From a virus, in IMG/VR virus record IMGVR_UViG_3300027969_000197, positions 1-40,116 of that record: a stretch of 40,116 nucleotides of DNA; one strand, 5' to 3'. The notes below the pieces were generated by a model. The model ran no database searches. It saw nothing but the letters and a program-made list of their open reading frames with translations, and was not told where the DNA came from. Numbering within the stretch: position 1 is the stretch's first letter; every line of letters begins with the position of its first letter. A program made the translations under genes and the position numbers. Positions 7,881-14,698 of the stretch are shown here, piece by piece.

Positions 7881-8303
7881 TTATTCTATAGTTTTTAAAT
7901 GTTCTTTCAAAATGTTTGATCCACCAATTCTTACGTTTATGATACCATTATAGTAATCATCGGTTTCTAATACTCTACGTTCAAATTGTTCTCTTGCTTC
8001 CAGATAACTAGCAATACCTCTACTTGGACAAAAATGCAAAATTTCTCTTGTAAAATTTTCAGGGCCAAGTTGTTCTACATCGGCATTTAGTCTGTCGCTA
8101 GAACCCCAATATTCTCGCCAATCACTTTCTTTTGTAGAACGTCTTTTGTTTTTCTTGCCTTTAAGCGGTGGCTTTGTGATTTTAAACTTTGCTAACTTTT
8201 TACCAACATACATCATACCAGATATTTTGTTAGTAATCAAGTAGACAAATGCCTCACACCCTGCTGGCAATTCAGTTAATTCTTTGTTTTTATATAACCA
8301 CAT
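7881..8303 (-). CDS. GIY-YIG-like endonuclease (SegE-type)
   Basis: The 140-residue protein opens with 'CEAFVYLITNKISGMMYVGKK', the VY...YVG core of GIY-YIG nucleases. It continues with 'DWREYWGSS' and 'REILHFCPSRGIASYLEAREQFERRVLE', as in T4-like putative Seg-type endonucleases. Such proteins cut DNA and can be mobile. ATG 8303 is preferred to GTG 8315 because GGAG lies 6 bases upstream. That GGAG is within a 7-bp hairpin (8307-8326), so translation may be restricted. Confidence 0.8.
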   Translation of the reverse strand: MWLYKNKELTELPAGCEAFVYLITNKISGMMYVGKKLAKFKITKPPLKGKKNKRRSTKESDWREYWGSSDRLNADVEQLGPENFTREILHFCPSRGIASYLEAREQFERRVLETDDYYNGIINVRIGGSNILKEHLKTIE

Positions 8304-8306
8304 TTT

Positions 8307-8326
8307 ATACTCCACTTCAGGAGTAT
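8307..8326 (-). promoter_or_regulatory. Hairpin sequestering the GIY-YIG gene ribosome binding site
   Basis: Arms 8307-8313 and 8320-8326 are perfect 7-base complements (ATACTCC/GGAGTAT) with a six-base loop. The 3' arm contains the Shine-Dalgarno GGAG for ATG 8303. The element lies between the stop of the zinc-ribbon gene and the endonuclease start. A comparable occluding hairpin controls the T4 homing endonuclease I-TevI. Confidence 0.65.
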
Positions 8327-8329
8327 TAT

Positions 8330-8476
8330 TTAGTCGTTATAATCATAACCATCTTCGTCTTCTTCTTCTTTGTTTTCTATTTCAGAACCACAGAAGGGGC
8401 AATAATCAATGGGGTCATCAATATCAGACACAACACGAAATTCTGATAAACAGCTTCCACATTCGTACCACTTCAT
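8330..8476 (-). CDS. 48-residue zinc-ribbon microprotein
   Basis: The frame reads MKWYECGSCLSEF and later DYCPFCGSEIE. The CxxC (Cys6, Cys9) and CPFC (Cys26, Cys29) pairs form a textbook zinc ribbon. The tail is acidic (ENKEEEDEDGYDYND). AAAGGA sits 8-9 bases before ATG 8476. It fits the run of closely spaced small genes here. The partner is unknown; zinc ribbons of this size commonly bind nucleic acid or RNA polymerase. Confidence 0.75.
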   Translation of the reverse strand: MKWYECGSCLSEFRVVSDIDDPIDYCPFCGSEIENKEEEDEDGYDYND

Positions 8477-8489
8477 TCCTTTTTTCCTT

Positions 8490-8666
8490 TTATTGTTTTA
8501 GTTTCTTTTTAACTGATTTTCTGGCTTCTTCCAAAGCTTTCAATGAAATTGCATTATCATATAACAAGTCAACATTACGAGTAAGCATTGCTGTTGTAAT
8601 GTTTTTCCAGTGTTGATTAGCAATGTCATCAACAGCAGCATCTACATTAGCATATGGTTCAATCAT
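8490..8666 (-). CDS. Hypothetical 58-residue helical protein
   Basis: It starts MIEPYANVDAAVDDIANQHW and ends with a basic helix (KALEEARKSVKKKLKQ). The ATG at 8666 overlaps the upstream stop by 8 nt and the next gene begins 14 bases after the stop, so it fits the gene tiling. Acidic-then-basic charge layout suggests a small binding protein. No family recognised. Confidence 0.7.
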   Translation of the reverse strand: MIEPYANVDAAVDDIANQHWKNITTAMLTRNVDLLYDNAISLKALEEARKSVKKKLKQ

Positions 8667-8856
8667 TTATCTTTTCCACAATAATTATATTAGAAGATTC
8701 AGTACGATGAAACATATTATCATCTTCATCCTCAAGATGAAGATCAACAGCGGTTGAACCTTCACGACAATTAAAGTCTAGGACATGATATCTTCTTCCA
8801 AGATCGTACCACTTATCATTATCTAATGTAATCCAATCACCTTTTTTAATCATCAT
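8659..8856 (-). CDS. Hypothetical 65-residue protein
   Basis: The product starts MMIKKGDWITLDNDKWYDLG and looks like a small beta-barrel (alternating hydrophobics, 'VDLHLEDEDDNMFHRTESSNIIIVEKI'). GGAG lies 4 bases before the first ATG and 7 before the second (8853), so the true start may be the second. It overlaps the DUF1653-like gene by 4 nt. Function unknown. Confidence 0.72.
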   Translation of the reverse strand: MMIKKGDWITLDNDKWYDLGRRYHVLDFNCREGSTAVDLHLEDEDDNMFHRTESSNIIIVEKIND

Positions 8857-9173
8857 TTACTCCTATGATAATCACAATATTCTTTATCTGTCATGTATAG
8901 TGTTCTGGCATCAACCTGCTCAAAGCGTCTAACGCCTTCTTCAACTTCATCGTGCCATTGACTATATGGTCTAGAAAAGCTGAATGGATATTCCTTTTCA
9001 TACTCATCTTCGACCTGATATACAACCAACATTGCATTTGTATCACAATCAAATGCAATGTCAGTTACTCTATATATTGTTCCTTTGTAGTGTCGCCAAG
9101 TACTACCTTCAATAACACCAGAATAGGACGCTTTATTTCTCTCAGTAAAAAGAGAAGTTTTAGATTTCTTCAT
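8853..9173 (-). CDS. DUF1653-domain protein
   Basis: The 106-residue protein contains 'GSTWRHYKGTIYRVTDIA', 'LVVYQV', 'FSRPYSQWHDEV' and 'RRFEQV'. In that order they are the hallmarks of the DUF1653 beta-barrel domain (KGxxYRV...VVYQ...RPxxxF...RF). The function of that family is unknown. It overlaps small genes on both sides (ATGA at 9170-9173 and 8853-8856) and lies directly downstream of the ribonucleotide reductase operon. Confidence 0.82.
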   Translation of the reverse strand: MKKSKTSLFTERNKASYSGVIEGSTWRHYKGTIYRVTDIAFDCDTNAMLVVYQVEDEYEKEYPFSFSRPYSQWHDEVEEGVRRFEQVDARTLYMTDKEYCDYHRSK

Positions 9174-9310
9174 CTATAATCCCATCCTGAAATTTCAATA
9201 CCACACATTCTTTTTATTTGTTTTCTATACTTGTGCAATAAATTGAAGTCCATACCTTCACATTTCAGAAAATACTTTCCATCAATTATATCAATACTAT
9301 AACTTATCAT
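9170..9310 (-). CDS. Hypothetical 46-residue protein
   Basis: The frame starts MISYSIDIIDGKYFLKCEGMDF and ends ISGWDYR. The start overlaps the nrdB stop (ATGA, 9307-9310) and the stop overlaps the DUF1653 gene start (ATGA, 9170-9173). Both overlaps argue for a real, coupled gene. There are two cysteines 16 residues apart and a central basic helix. No family recognised. Confidence 0.7.
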   Translation of the reverse strand: MISYSIDIIDGKYFLKCEGMDFNLLHKYRKQIKRMCGIEISGWDYR

Positions 9311-10299
9311 GATGCTGCCCAAACATCCTGCCAAGTTCCACTCAGAGCGCCCTTAGCATAGTCTGTAGAACGATTTTCAAAGAAGTTTGTATGAGATGGA
9401 GCATTGATCATACCTTCAACCCATGGAAGTGGATTCTTCTTTACTTTAAAGATACCCTTTAGCCCAAGAGCAATCAAACGACGATCAGCAATATATCGAA
9501 TATACTTCTTCACTTCATCAGAAGTTAAGTTCTGCATTGGACCCATACTGAATGATAGATCAATAAACTTGTCTTCAAGAGCAACCATCTTTTCAGCAAT
9601 ACCGTAGATACGTTCCTTGAGTTCATCATTCCAGATTTCATTATTCTCTTGAATATATGTACGGAATACCTTGATCATTGATTCGGCATGGATTGTTTCG
9701 TCAACAATTGACCATGTAACAATCTGACCCATACCCTTCATACGACCATGACGAGGGAAGTTCAATAGCATAATGAATGAAGAGAATAACTGCATACCTT
9801 CAGTAAAGGCTGAGAATGCAGCAATGTTTGCAGCAATCGTTTGCTTGTTATTATCAGCAATAGCCATCTCTATGATATATTCGTGCTTATCCTTCATAGC
9901 TTCATACTCAAGAAATTCTGAGTATGTTGCTTCAGGCATACCAAGAGTTTCAATCAAGTGTGAGTATGCAGCAATATGCAATGCTTCACGAGCAGCAAAA
10001 CCCAACAACATCATACGTACTTCAGGTTGACGAAAGTGTGGCAGGTAGTTATTTACATAACCGTTTGCAACGTCAATATCGCCTTGTGTGAAGAAACGAA
10101 AGATGTTGGTTAGGAAATACTTTTCTTCACTGGTAAGAAATTTCTTCCAATCTTGAAGGTCTTCAAGCATTGGTACTTCAGTGTGAAGCCAATGACTTTG
10201 TTCGTGCTTTAGCCAAGCATCATATGCCCAACTATAATTAAAAGGCTTAAAATAAGACCTTGTATCCATTAAGGACGATTCTGTACTTTTCTTTGCCAT
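9307..10299 (-). CDS. nrdB: Ribonucleotide reductase class Ia, beta subunit
   Basis: The 330-residue protein is the R2 subunit that houses the di-iron tyrosyl radical. Visible ligands are Asp in 'TQGDIDVANGY' (74-76), Glu105 and His108 in 'REALHIAAY', Glu in 'FTEGMQLFSS' and Glu/His in 'VDETIHAES'. The radical tyrosine is Tyr112, at the same +7 spacing from the Glu ligand as in E. coli NrdB. I chose ATG 10299, which overlaps the grx stop (TAATG) behind GGAG. With NrdA it converts ribonucleotides to deoxyribonucleotides for phage DNA synthesis. Confidence 0.95.
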   Translation of the reverse strand: MAKKSTESSLMDTRSYFKPFNYSWAYDAWLKHEQSHWLHTEVPMLEDLQDWKKFLTSEEKYFLTNIFRFFTQGDIDVANGYVNNYLPHFRQPEVRMMLLGFAAREALHIAAYSHLIETLGMPEATYSEFLEYEAMKDKHEYIIEMAIADNNKQTIAANIAAFSAFTEGMQLFSSFIMLLNFPRHGRMKGMGQIVTWSIVDETIHAESMIKVFRTYIQENNEIWNDELKERIYGIAEKMVALEDKFIDLSFSMGPMQNLTSDEVKKYIRYIADRRLIALGLKGIFKVKKNPLPWVEGMINAPSHTNFFENRSTDYAKGALSGTWQDVWAAS

Positions 10300-10532
10300 T
10301 AGAGATTCTCCGAATACCATTTGACTAACTCTGTGTAACCACCGACATATTGACCATCAATCCAAATCTGTGGAACAGTTGTAATATCAACTGGTGCACG
10401 TGCCTGAACATTTTCCCATAAAACATCCATGCCTACAGTATACTCACTATACTCAATATCAGCCCCCCACATAAATTCCTTTGCTTTAACGCAAAAGCCA
10501 CAGTCGGGCTTAGAGTAAATAATTGCTTTCAT
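10299..10532 (-). CDS. grx: Glutaredoxin
   Basis: This 77-residue thioredoxin-fold protein has the dithiol site Cys11-Gly-Phe-Cys14, the cis-proline motif 'TVPQIW' and the glutathione-binding 'GGYTEL'. It sits exactly between nrdA and nrdB, so its role is almost certainly to re-reduce the NrdA C-terminal cysteines. T4 carries an equivalent (nrdC). The start has GAAGG in the end of nrdA. Confidence 0.93.
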   Translation of the reverse strand: MKAIIYSKPDCGFCVKAKEFMWGADIEYSEYTVGMDVLWENVQARAPVDITTVPQIWIDGQYVGGYTELVKWYSENL

Positions 10533-10535
10533 TTT

Positions 10536-12344
10536 TTAACCTTCACATGCGATGCAGGTATCGCCATCTACTAGGCTCTGCATATCAATTTCTTTAATGA
10601 CTTCACGCTCAATTCTCTTCGAAACCTTATCAGCCTTACCGATCTTTTCTGAGCGGCAGTAATAAAGTGTCTTAAGACCACGCTTCCAAGCAAGGAAGTG
10701 GACTGCATGAATATATTTGATATTGGCAGTTGGTCTAAAGAATACGTTAAGTGATTGAGATTGATCAATAAACTGTTGGCGATCAGCAGCAAGGTCAATA
10801 ACCCAACGCTGATCAATTTCCATTGCAGTCTTATATACTAGCTTAGTGTCATCGTCAAGCCAATTTAAATGCTGAACAGAACCATCGTTTGCAATGATGC
10901 TTGACCAAACGTCATCATACCAACCATCTTTCTTGTCTTCAGCTTCCTTCTTGATGATCAAATCAAGGTATTTATTTTTATTAAGAAATGCACCGGACAA
11001 TGTATCTTGACGATATGCGTTGGCTGGCATTGGCTCAATAGAAGCTGAAGTGTTACCCATGATCAATGATGATGATGCATTAGGAGCAATCGCCATACAG
11101 TTAGAGAAGCGGCGACCAGTACCAACAGCATCAGGAGCTTCACCACGTTCTGTACCTATATCAAGATTAGCCTTTTCCATAGCAGCATTGATGTTCTTGA
11201 AAATCTTGATGTTGATTGCCTTAGCAACAGCACTTTCAAAAGGAACATTCTTCTTCTGTAGATAAGCATGGAAACCTAGAGCACCAACACCAATAGAGCG
11301 TTCACGAGTAGCAGAATAGATAGCACGTTTCACTTTACGATCAGCATTGTCAATGAAGTACTGAAGAACATTATCCAACATCTCAGCAACATCACGAATG
11401 AATGGTTCAATGATGCCAGCCTTACTCCATGCATCAAAATGATCTAGGTTTAGTGAAGACAAACAACATACAGCAGTGCGGCTCTTGTCAGTTGGTAGAA
11501 TGATTTCACTGCAAAGATTGCTTTGGTTAATACGTAGACCAAGTGCCTTCTGGAAGTCCTTCATTTGACGATTAGAAGTATCGATGAAGTGAATGTATGG
11601 TTCGCCTGTCTGCATACGAATTTCAAGCAAAGACTGCCATAAATTCTTAGCAGAAACAGTATCACGAATTTCACCAGAATGTGGGTCACGTAGATGCCAC
11701 GAATCATCTGCTTCTGGATCAATCATACAGCGTTCGATAATTTCCATGAAGTCATCTGTGATGTTTACAGCATGGTGAAGGTTCAAACAGCGAACATTCG
11801 GATCACCAGTAGGCTTACGCATCTCAAGATACATTGTGATATCAGGGTGGCTGATATTCAAGTATGTTGCATACGAACCACGACGAGTACGACCTTGACG
11901 ATATGCCATTGAACCAGAATCATATGTCTTAAGGTGAGGCATAACTCCTGTTGACTTATCGCCAGCAGAACGAATACCAAACCCAATACCAACACCGCCG
12001 CCCATCATAGACAAGCGACTTGTTTCTTCATAGTTCTTTACCAAACCTTCAGCAGTATCTTCGATATAGTTAAGGAAGCAGCTAATGGGCATACCATTTG
12101 TTGTACGACCAAACGAGAGGATTGGTGTGGCATATGATAGCCAATGCTTACTGGAATAGTCATATAGACGCTGAGCGTGTGCAGCGTCTGTAGCAAAGGC
12201 AGTTGAAACAAAAGCAAATCTCTCTTGGGGTGATGTTTCATCATCTTTCATATAAGATTCTTTAAGACGCTTTAATCCAAGTTCATCGAAAAGAGCATCT
12301 CTTTCTTTATCAATGGTAATCCCAAGATAACTTTCAGTTGTCAT
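10536..12344 (-). CDS. nrdA: Ribonucleotide reductase class Ia, alpha subunit without ATP-cone
   Basis: The 602-residue catalytic subunit carries Cys89 in 'PISCFL' (E. coli Cys225) and the thiyl-radical site 'NLCSE' with Asn276, Cys278 and Glu280. Cys293 in 'AVCCLSSLNL' completes the redox pair, 'TLYYCRS' holds the radical-transfer tyrosines, and the C-terminal 'CIACEG' holds the shuttle cysteines. E. coli NrdA has Cys225 where this has residue 89, so about 136 N-terminal residues, including the ATP-cone activity domain, are missing. The start ATG follows AAAGGCG and nothing upstream could encode the lost part. Confidence 0.96.
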   Translation of the reverse strand: MTTESYLGITIDKERDALFDELGLKRLKESYMKDDETSPQERFAFVSTAFATDAAHAQRLYDYSSKHWLSYATPILSFGRTTNGMPISCFLNYIEDTAEGLVKNYEETSRLSMMGGGVGIGFGIRSAGDKSTGVMPHLKTYDSGSMAYRQGRTRRGSYATYLNISHPDITMYLEMRKPTGDPNVRCLNLHHAVNITDDFMEIIERCMIDPEADDSWHLRDPHSGEIRDTVSAKNLWQSLLEIRMQTGEPYIHFIDTSNRQMKDFQKALGLRINQSNLCSEIILPTDKSRTAVCCLSSLNLDHFDAWSKAGIIEPFIRDVAEMLDNVLQYFIDNADRKVKRAIYSATRERSIGVGALGFHAYLQKKNVPFESAVAKAINIKIFKNINAAMEKANLDIGTERGEAPDAVGTGRRFSNCMAIAPNASSSLIMGNTSASIEPMPANAYRQDTLSGAFLNKNKYLDLIIKKEAEDKKDGWYDDVWSSIIANDGSVQHLNWLDDDTKLVYKTAMEIDQRWVIDLAADRQQFIDQSQSLNVFFRPTANIKYIHAVHFLAWKRGLKTLYYCRSEKIGKADKVSKRIEREVIKEIDMQSLVDGDTCIACEG

Positions 12345-12347
12345 TTA

Positions 12348-12506
12348 TTATTCGCCTTTATCTTTTACTTTGGTTAATATGTATACGCCTGTAGATTGTT
12401 CTGTCCATTCGACAGTATCCCCTACATCAAAATGTTTTTCTAATATTGATGAAGAGATGTAATATTCTTGCAAATCTTCATCAAATTCTACCGTTACCTT
12501 AGTCAT
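12348..12506 (-). CDS. Hypothetical 52-residue beta-rich protein
   Basis: The frame starts MTKVTVEFDEDLQEYYISSS and contains 'FDVGDTVEWTEQSTGVYIL'. That pattern is reminiscent of an AbrB/SpoVT-like swapped-hairpin or antitoxin-type beta structure, though this is speculative. The ATG overlaps the thyX stop (ATGA) and the stop is 3 bases before the nrdA ATG. The location suggests co-translation with thyX and nrdA. Confidence 0.7.
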   Translation of the reverse strand: MTKVTVEFDEDLQEYYISSSILEKHFDVGDTVEWTEQSTGVYILTKVKDKGE

Positions 12507-13204
12507 GGAAGCTTTCTTTCAAATTCCTGCCATGCTTTAATATTGTCAAGAGCAATCTTGATATCTGGAAATTGTTCTTCAATAATGTTCCAGCACTGTT
12601 TAGCAACAATACGGTGTTCTTTCTGTGTGTCCCACTTCATACGTAGATCACAATAGTGTACCCAAGAACGAAGTGAACCCTTCATAATTATAGTTGATTC
12701 GGTGTTACCTTCAGGAAGTACAGCACGAGCCTGTTCCTTTGCAATACCATTTTCAATAGCCCAACGATACTGGATCAGAGCCTCTGACATTACCTTTCGT
12801 TGTCTCATATTCCATTCTGTTTGAAGCTCAGTGTCTTCAGTTTCAATGGAATTCTGACGGTTCTTGGCATCTTGAAGTCTTGCTTCTCTTGTGACAAAGC
12901 CTAAATCCTTGGTAGGATCAGCGTAACGCTGGCTATACTCTTGGAATGAGAATGAATGATGACGCAAGATTTGACGTGCAATATCACGTGTGGTCTTGAT
13001 TTCCATTGATGCATCAACCATTTCTAGTGGCGACCAATGCTTATCACGTAGTAATGATTGGATCAACTTTGGTGCTGTACTGTGCTTTTGTTGATTAGCA
13101 GGATTTGAAATACGAGCACACCAACCAATTAGTTCCTGTGCAGTATCGCAACCTGTATATTTATAATTTGGCTGTGTAATGCCAACTAGATTCACTTCAC
13201 TCAT
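12503..13204 (-). CDS. thyX: Flavin-dependent thymidylate synthase
   Basis: The ~233-residue protein has the ThyX signature at residues 81-94, 'RHHSFSFQEYSQRY' (RHRxxSxxExSxRY with His for the second Arg). It also has the family's 'HWSPLEMVDASMEI' strand and 'RARAVLPEG'-type region ('EQARAVLPEGNTES'). It methylates dUMP to dTMP using methylenetetrahydrofolate, FAD and NADPH. Two ATGs are adjacent (13207 and 13204); 13204 has the better spacing from GGA. A TATAAATA inside its 5' coding region (13158-13165) encodes NYKYT and is probably chance. Confidence 0.95.
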   Translation of the reverse strand: MSEVNLVGITQPNYKYTGCDTAQELIGWCARISNPANQQKHSTAPKLIQSLLRDKHWSPLEMVDASMEIKTTRDIARQILRHHSFSFQEYSQRYADPTKDLGFVTREARLQDAKNRQNSIETEDTELQTEWNMRQRKVMSEALIQYRWAIENGIAKEQARAVLPEGNTESTIIMKGSLRSWVHYCDLRMKWDTQKEHRIVAKQCWNIIEEQFPDIKIALDNIKAWQEFERKLP

Positions 13205-13352
13205 CATCTAATCCATATAGTTTAACAAATTCTAAACGCAACTCTTCAGTTTCTTTTAATAGTTTCTTCATCAATTCAAAATCATCAATAGAAGCTTCAT
13301 CAAGTCTCTTGGCTACGTCTCTACATTTTACATCAAGTTCTTCTTTAGTCAC
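13197..13352 (-). CDS. Hypothetical 51-residue helical protein, GTG start
   Basis: The frame starts (GTG) MTKEELDVKCRDVAKRLDEA and is predicted to be almost entirely helical (ELMKKLLKETEELRLEFVKLYG). GGGAGGTGAT lies about 5 bases before the GTG, the best Shine-Dalgarno sequence in the region, and supports the non-ATG start. It overlaps the preceding and following genes by 8 nt each. Function unknown; a short coiled coil is likely. Confidence 0.72.
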   Translation of the reverse strand: MTKEELDVKCRDVAKRLDEASIDDFELMKKLLKETEELRLEFVKLYGLDDE

Positions 13353-13515
13353 TTTCTATCACCTCCCAAAAAGCATAATCATCATCATTCATAAAATTTT
13401 TATCTTCTTTTGCGTGTTTTTCGCACAAAGGATGATCACCCGCAAATTGTGTATAGCGGATATACATGGCTGGCTCTGGTGTATCATCACATGCTATACA
13501 ATTAACTTTGCTCAT
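13345..13515 (-). CDS. 56-residue CxxC/CxxH microprotein
   Basis: The product starts MSKVNCIACDDTPEPAMY and contains 'HPLCEKHAKED'. Cys6, Cys9, Cys31 and His34 make a plausible treble-clef-type zinc site. GGGAGGTT precedes the ATG. Its start overlaps the stop of the membrane microprotein (TAATG at 13513-13517) and its end overlaps the GTG-start gene. Putative zinc-binding protein of unknown function. Confidence 0.72.
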   Translation of the reverse strand: MSKVNCIACDDTPEPAMYIRYTQFAGDHPLCEKHAKEDKNFMNDDDYAFWEVIESD

Positions 13516-13673
13516 TAAGAACCTCCCTTTTTATCATCAGTGCTAAAATTAGCAAGTAGGAATACCATCAATACTGGCCAACCATTTTCAAAATGAACAA
13601 ACAAAAATGTCATAATACCTATTACGATAGCGTTATATAATAAAACGCTCATCACGGCAGTATTATTAGTCAT
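13515..13673 (-). CDS. 52-residue predicted membrane microprotein
   Basis: The sequence MTNNTAVMSVLLYNAIVIGIMTFLFVHF followed by 'GWPVLMVFLLANF' gives two short hydrophobic segments (about 6-27 and 31-43) with a charged C-terminus (STDDKKGGS). It is probably an inner-membrane hairpin peptide. The ATG overlaps the upstream stop by 8 nt and the stop overlaps the next ATG. In this early nucleotide-metabolism region a membrane peptide is unexpected; a host take-over or superinfection role is conceivable but unsupported. Confidence 0.7.
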   Translation of the reverse strand: MTNNTAVMSVLLYNAIVIGIMTFLFVHFENGWPVLMVFLLANFSTDDKKGGS

Positions 13674-13935
13674 TATTCACCTGTATATAATCAGTGCGAT
13701 AGCGAGTAGAAATAGTATAGCCTTGTGCAGCTAGCTTACCAGCACGATCCTGTGCGTCTGTATAGTCAACAAACTTACCGTCATTGAACCACCACCATTG
13801 ATCAAAATACCACTTTGGCTTACGCTTATACTCTACAAGCCACTGACCATCTGTTCTATGTATACGAACAGCAGTAATGGGCCATTGAACGTATTCAAGA
13901 CCCAATTCTGCCATATCTGTTTTGTAAATATCCAT
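13666..13935 (-). CDS. Hypothetical 89-residue aromatic-rich protein
   Basis: The 89-residue protein is unusually rich in Trp and Tyr ('WYFDQWWWFNDGKFVDY'). It probably forms a small beta sheet with one helix (AQDRAGKLAAQGY). The start overlaps the SLOG gene stop (TAATG). No family recognised. Its conservation cannot be judged here, but the exact start/stop tiling and normal codon use support it as a gene. Confidence 0.75.
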   Translation of the reverse strand: MDIYKTDMAELGLEYVQWPITAVRIHRTDGQWLVEYKRKPKWYFDQWWWFNDGKFVDYTDAQDRAGKLAAQGYTISTRYRTDYIQVNND

Positions 13936-14300
13936 TAAATGAAATCCTCTAATGTTGTTGAAGTTAACGCAACATAATAAGGCTTCTTTCTGCGAATCAT
14001 ATTCTCAATCATGTTGCGAGTGCCGGGTGACTTACCATCCCAAACGACAATAGCAGCATCAGCATATTCTGCCATATCACGATTACGCATAGGACCAGCA
14101 GCTTTGCCGTTGCGGTTCCAATCTGCTGGCATTTCCTTAATAGGTATATTATTTGCAATAGCCCATTTCTCACCAAGGCGATCAATACCAATAGCACAGC
14201 CACACACCACTTCAGTAATGTTGTAACCAGAACGCTTAACCGCTTCAATAATAAGGCTGTAGTCATCAACTTTACGACTACCCGCAATAATAACCTTCAT
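13935..14300 (-). CDS. SLOG-fold protein, DUF2493 / YspA-like
   Basis: A 121-residue Rossmann-like SLOG protein: 'MKVIIAGSRKVDDY', 'VVCGCAIGIDRLGEKWA', 'PADWNRNGKAAGPMRN', 'YADAAIVVWDGKSPGT'. This succession is diagnostic of DUF2493. SLOG proteins bind nucleotide-derived ligands such as ADP-ribose or signalling nucleotides, and phages carry them in NAD+/nucleotide-signal contexts. Whether this one is a sensor, hydrolase or anti-defence sponge is not visible. It overlaps neighbours at both ends. Confidence 0.85.
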   Translation of the reverse strand: MKVIIAGSRKVDDYSLIIEAVKRSGYNITEVVCGCAIGIDRLGEKWAIANNIPIKEMPADWNRNGKAAGPMRNRDMAEYADAAIVVWDGKSPGTRNMIENMIRRKKPYYVALTSTTLEDFI

Positions 14301-14437
14301 TAGAAAATATACCTTTGTTGTTTGTTACATACTTTGCACATACGGAATTGCTGAGAACGCCCATCAGGAATAGCTCTAGGAGTATCCCATGGTGTCCACC
14401 AGTGCCATCCAATACGGCAAAGAAACCTGCGCCACAT
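14300..14437 (-). CDS. 45-residue Trp-rich zinc-finger-like microprotein
   Basis: The frame runs MWRRFLCRIGWHWWTPWDTPRA ... FRMCKVCNKQQRYIF. Cys7 with His12 and Cys34-x2-Cys37 could bind zinc, and very similar 'C..G.H.W...C..C...Q' microproteins occur in many phages. The start overlaps the previous stop (TGATG) and the stop overlaps the SLOG gene start (TAATG). The unusual Trp density (four Trp in 17 residues) is a feature of this phage family. Confidence 0.78.
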   Translation of the reverse strand: MWRRFLCRIGWHWWTPWDTPRAIPDGRSQQFRMCKVCNKQQRYIF

Positions 14438-14697
14438 CAGTTATATCCGTTTCCATTATGAGCATGAAACATAGGATCAAAATACATCATACATCTCTTG
14501 CCTTCTAAGCTAGGCTTAAGTTTTCCACCAATAGGAGTAACTGATACAAAATTATCAAAATAGTCTTTACCGTGAACTTCAGAAATCAAATCTTCAGCAG
14601 CACGAACCATATCCTTATTGTACACGATATAGAGAATATGCCCATCTGGATCAACGGGGAACTTTTCTATAGTTTCAATAGAACGATCTGTAATCAT
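14437..14697 (-). CDS. Conserved T4-like hypothetical protein
   Basis: The 86-residue protein starts MITDRSIETIEKFPVDPDGH and ends with 'YFDPMFHAHNGNGYN', which I recall as a conserved tail in T4-superfamily phages. The ATG at 14697 lies just after the primase stop, with GGAAG about 9 bases upstream; the ATG at 14721 is inside the primase gene. Its place next to primase suggests a replication-linked role, which is inference. Confidence 0.72.
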   Translation of the reverse strand: MITDRSIETIEKFPVDPDGHILYIVYNKDMVRAAEDLISEVHGKDYFDNFVSVTPIGGKLKPSLEGKRCMMYFDPMFHAHNGNGYN

Positions 14698-14698
14698 A

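Noticed and set aside
13158-13165. TATAAATA late-promoter match inside thyX
   Set aside because: It encodes NYKYT in the conserved N-terminus of ThyX and has no gene start shortly downstream; chance in AT-rich coding sequence.
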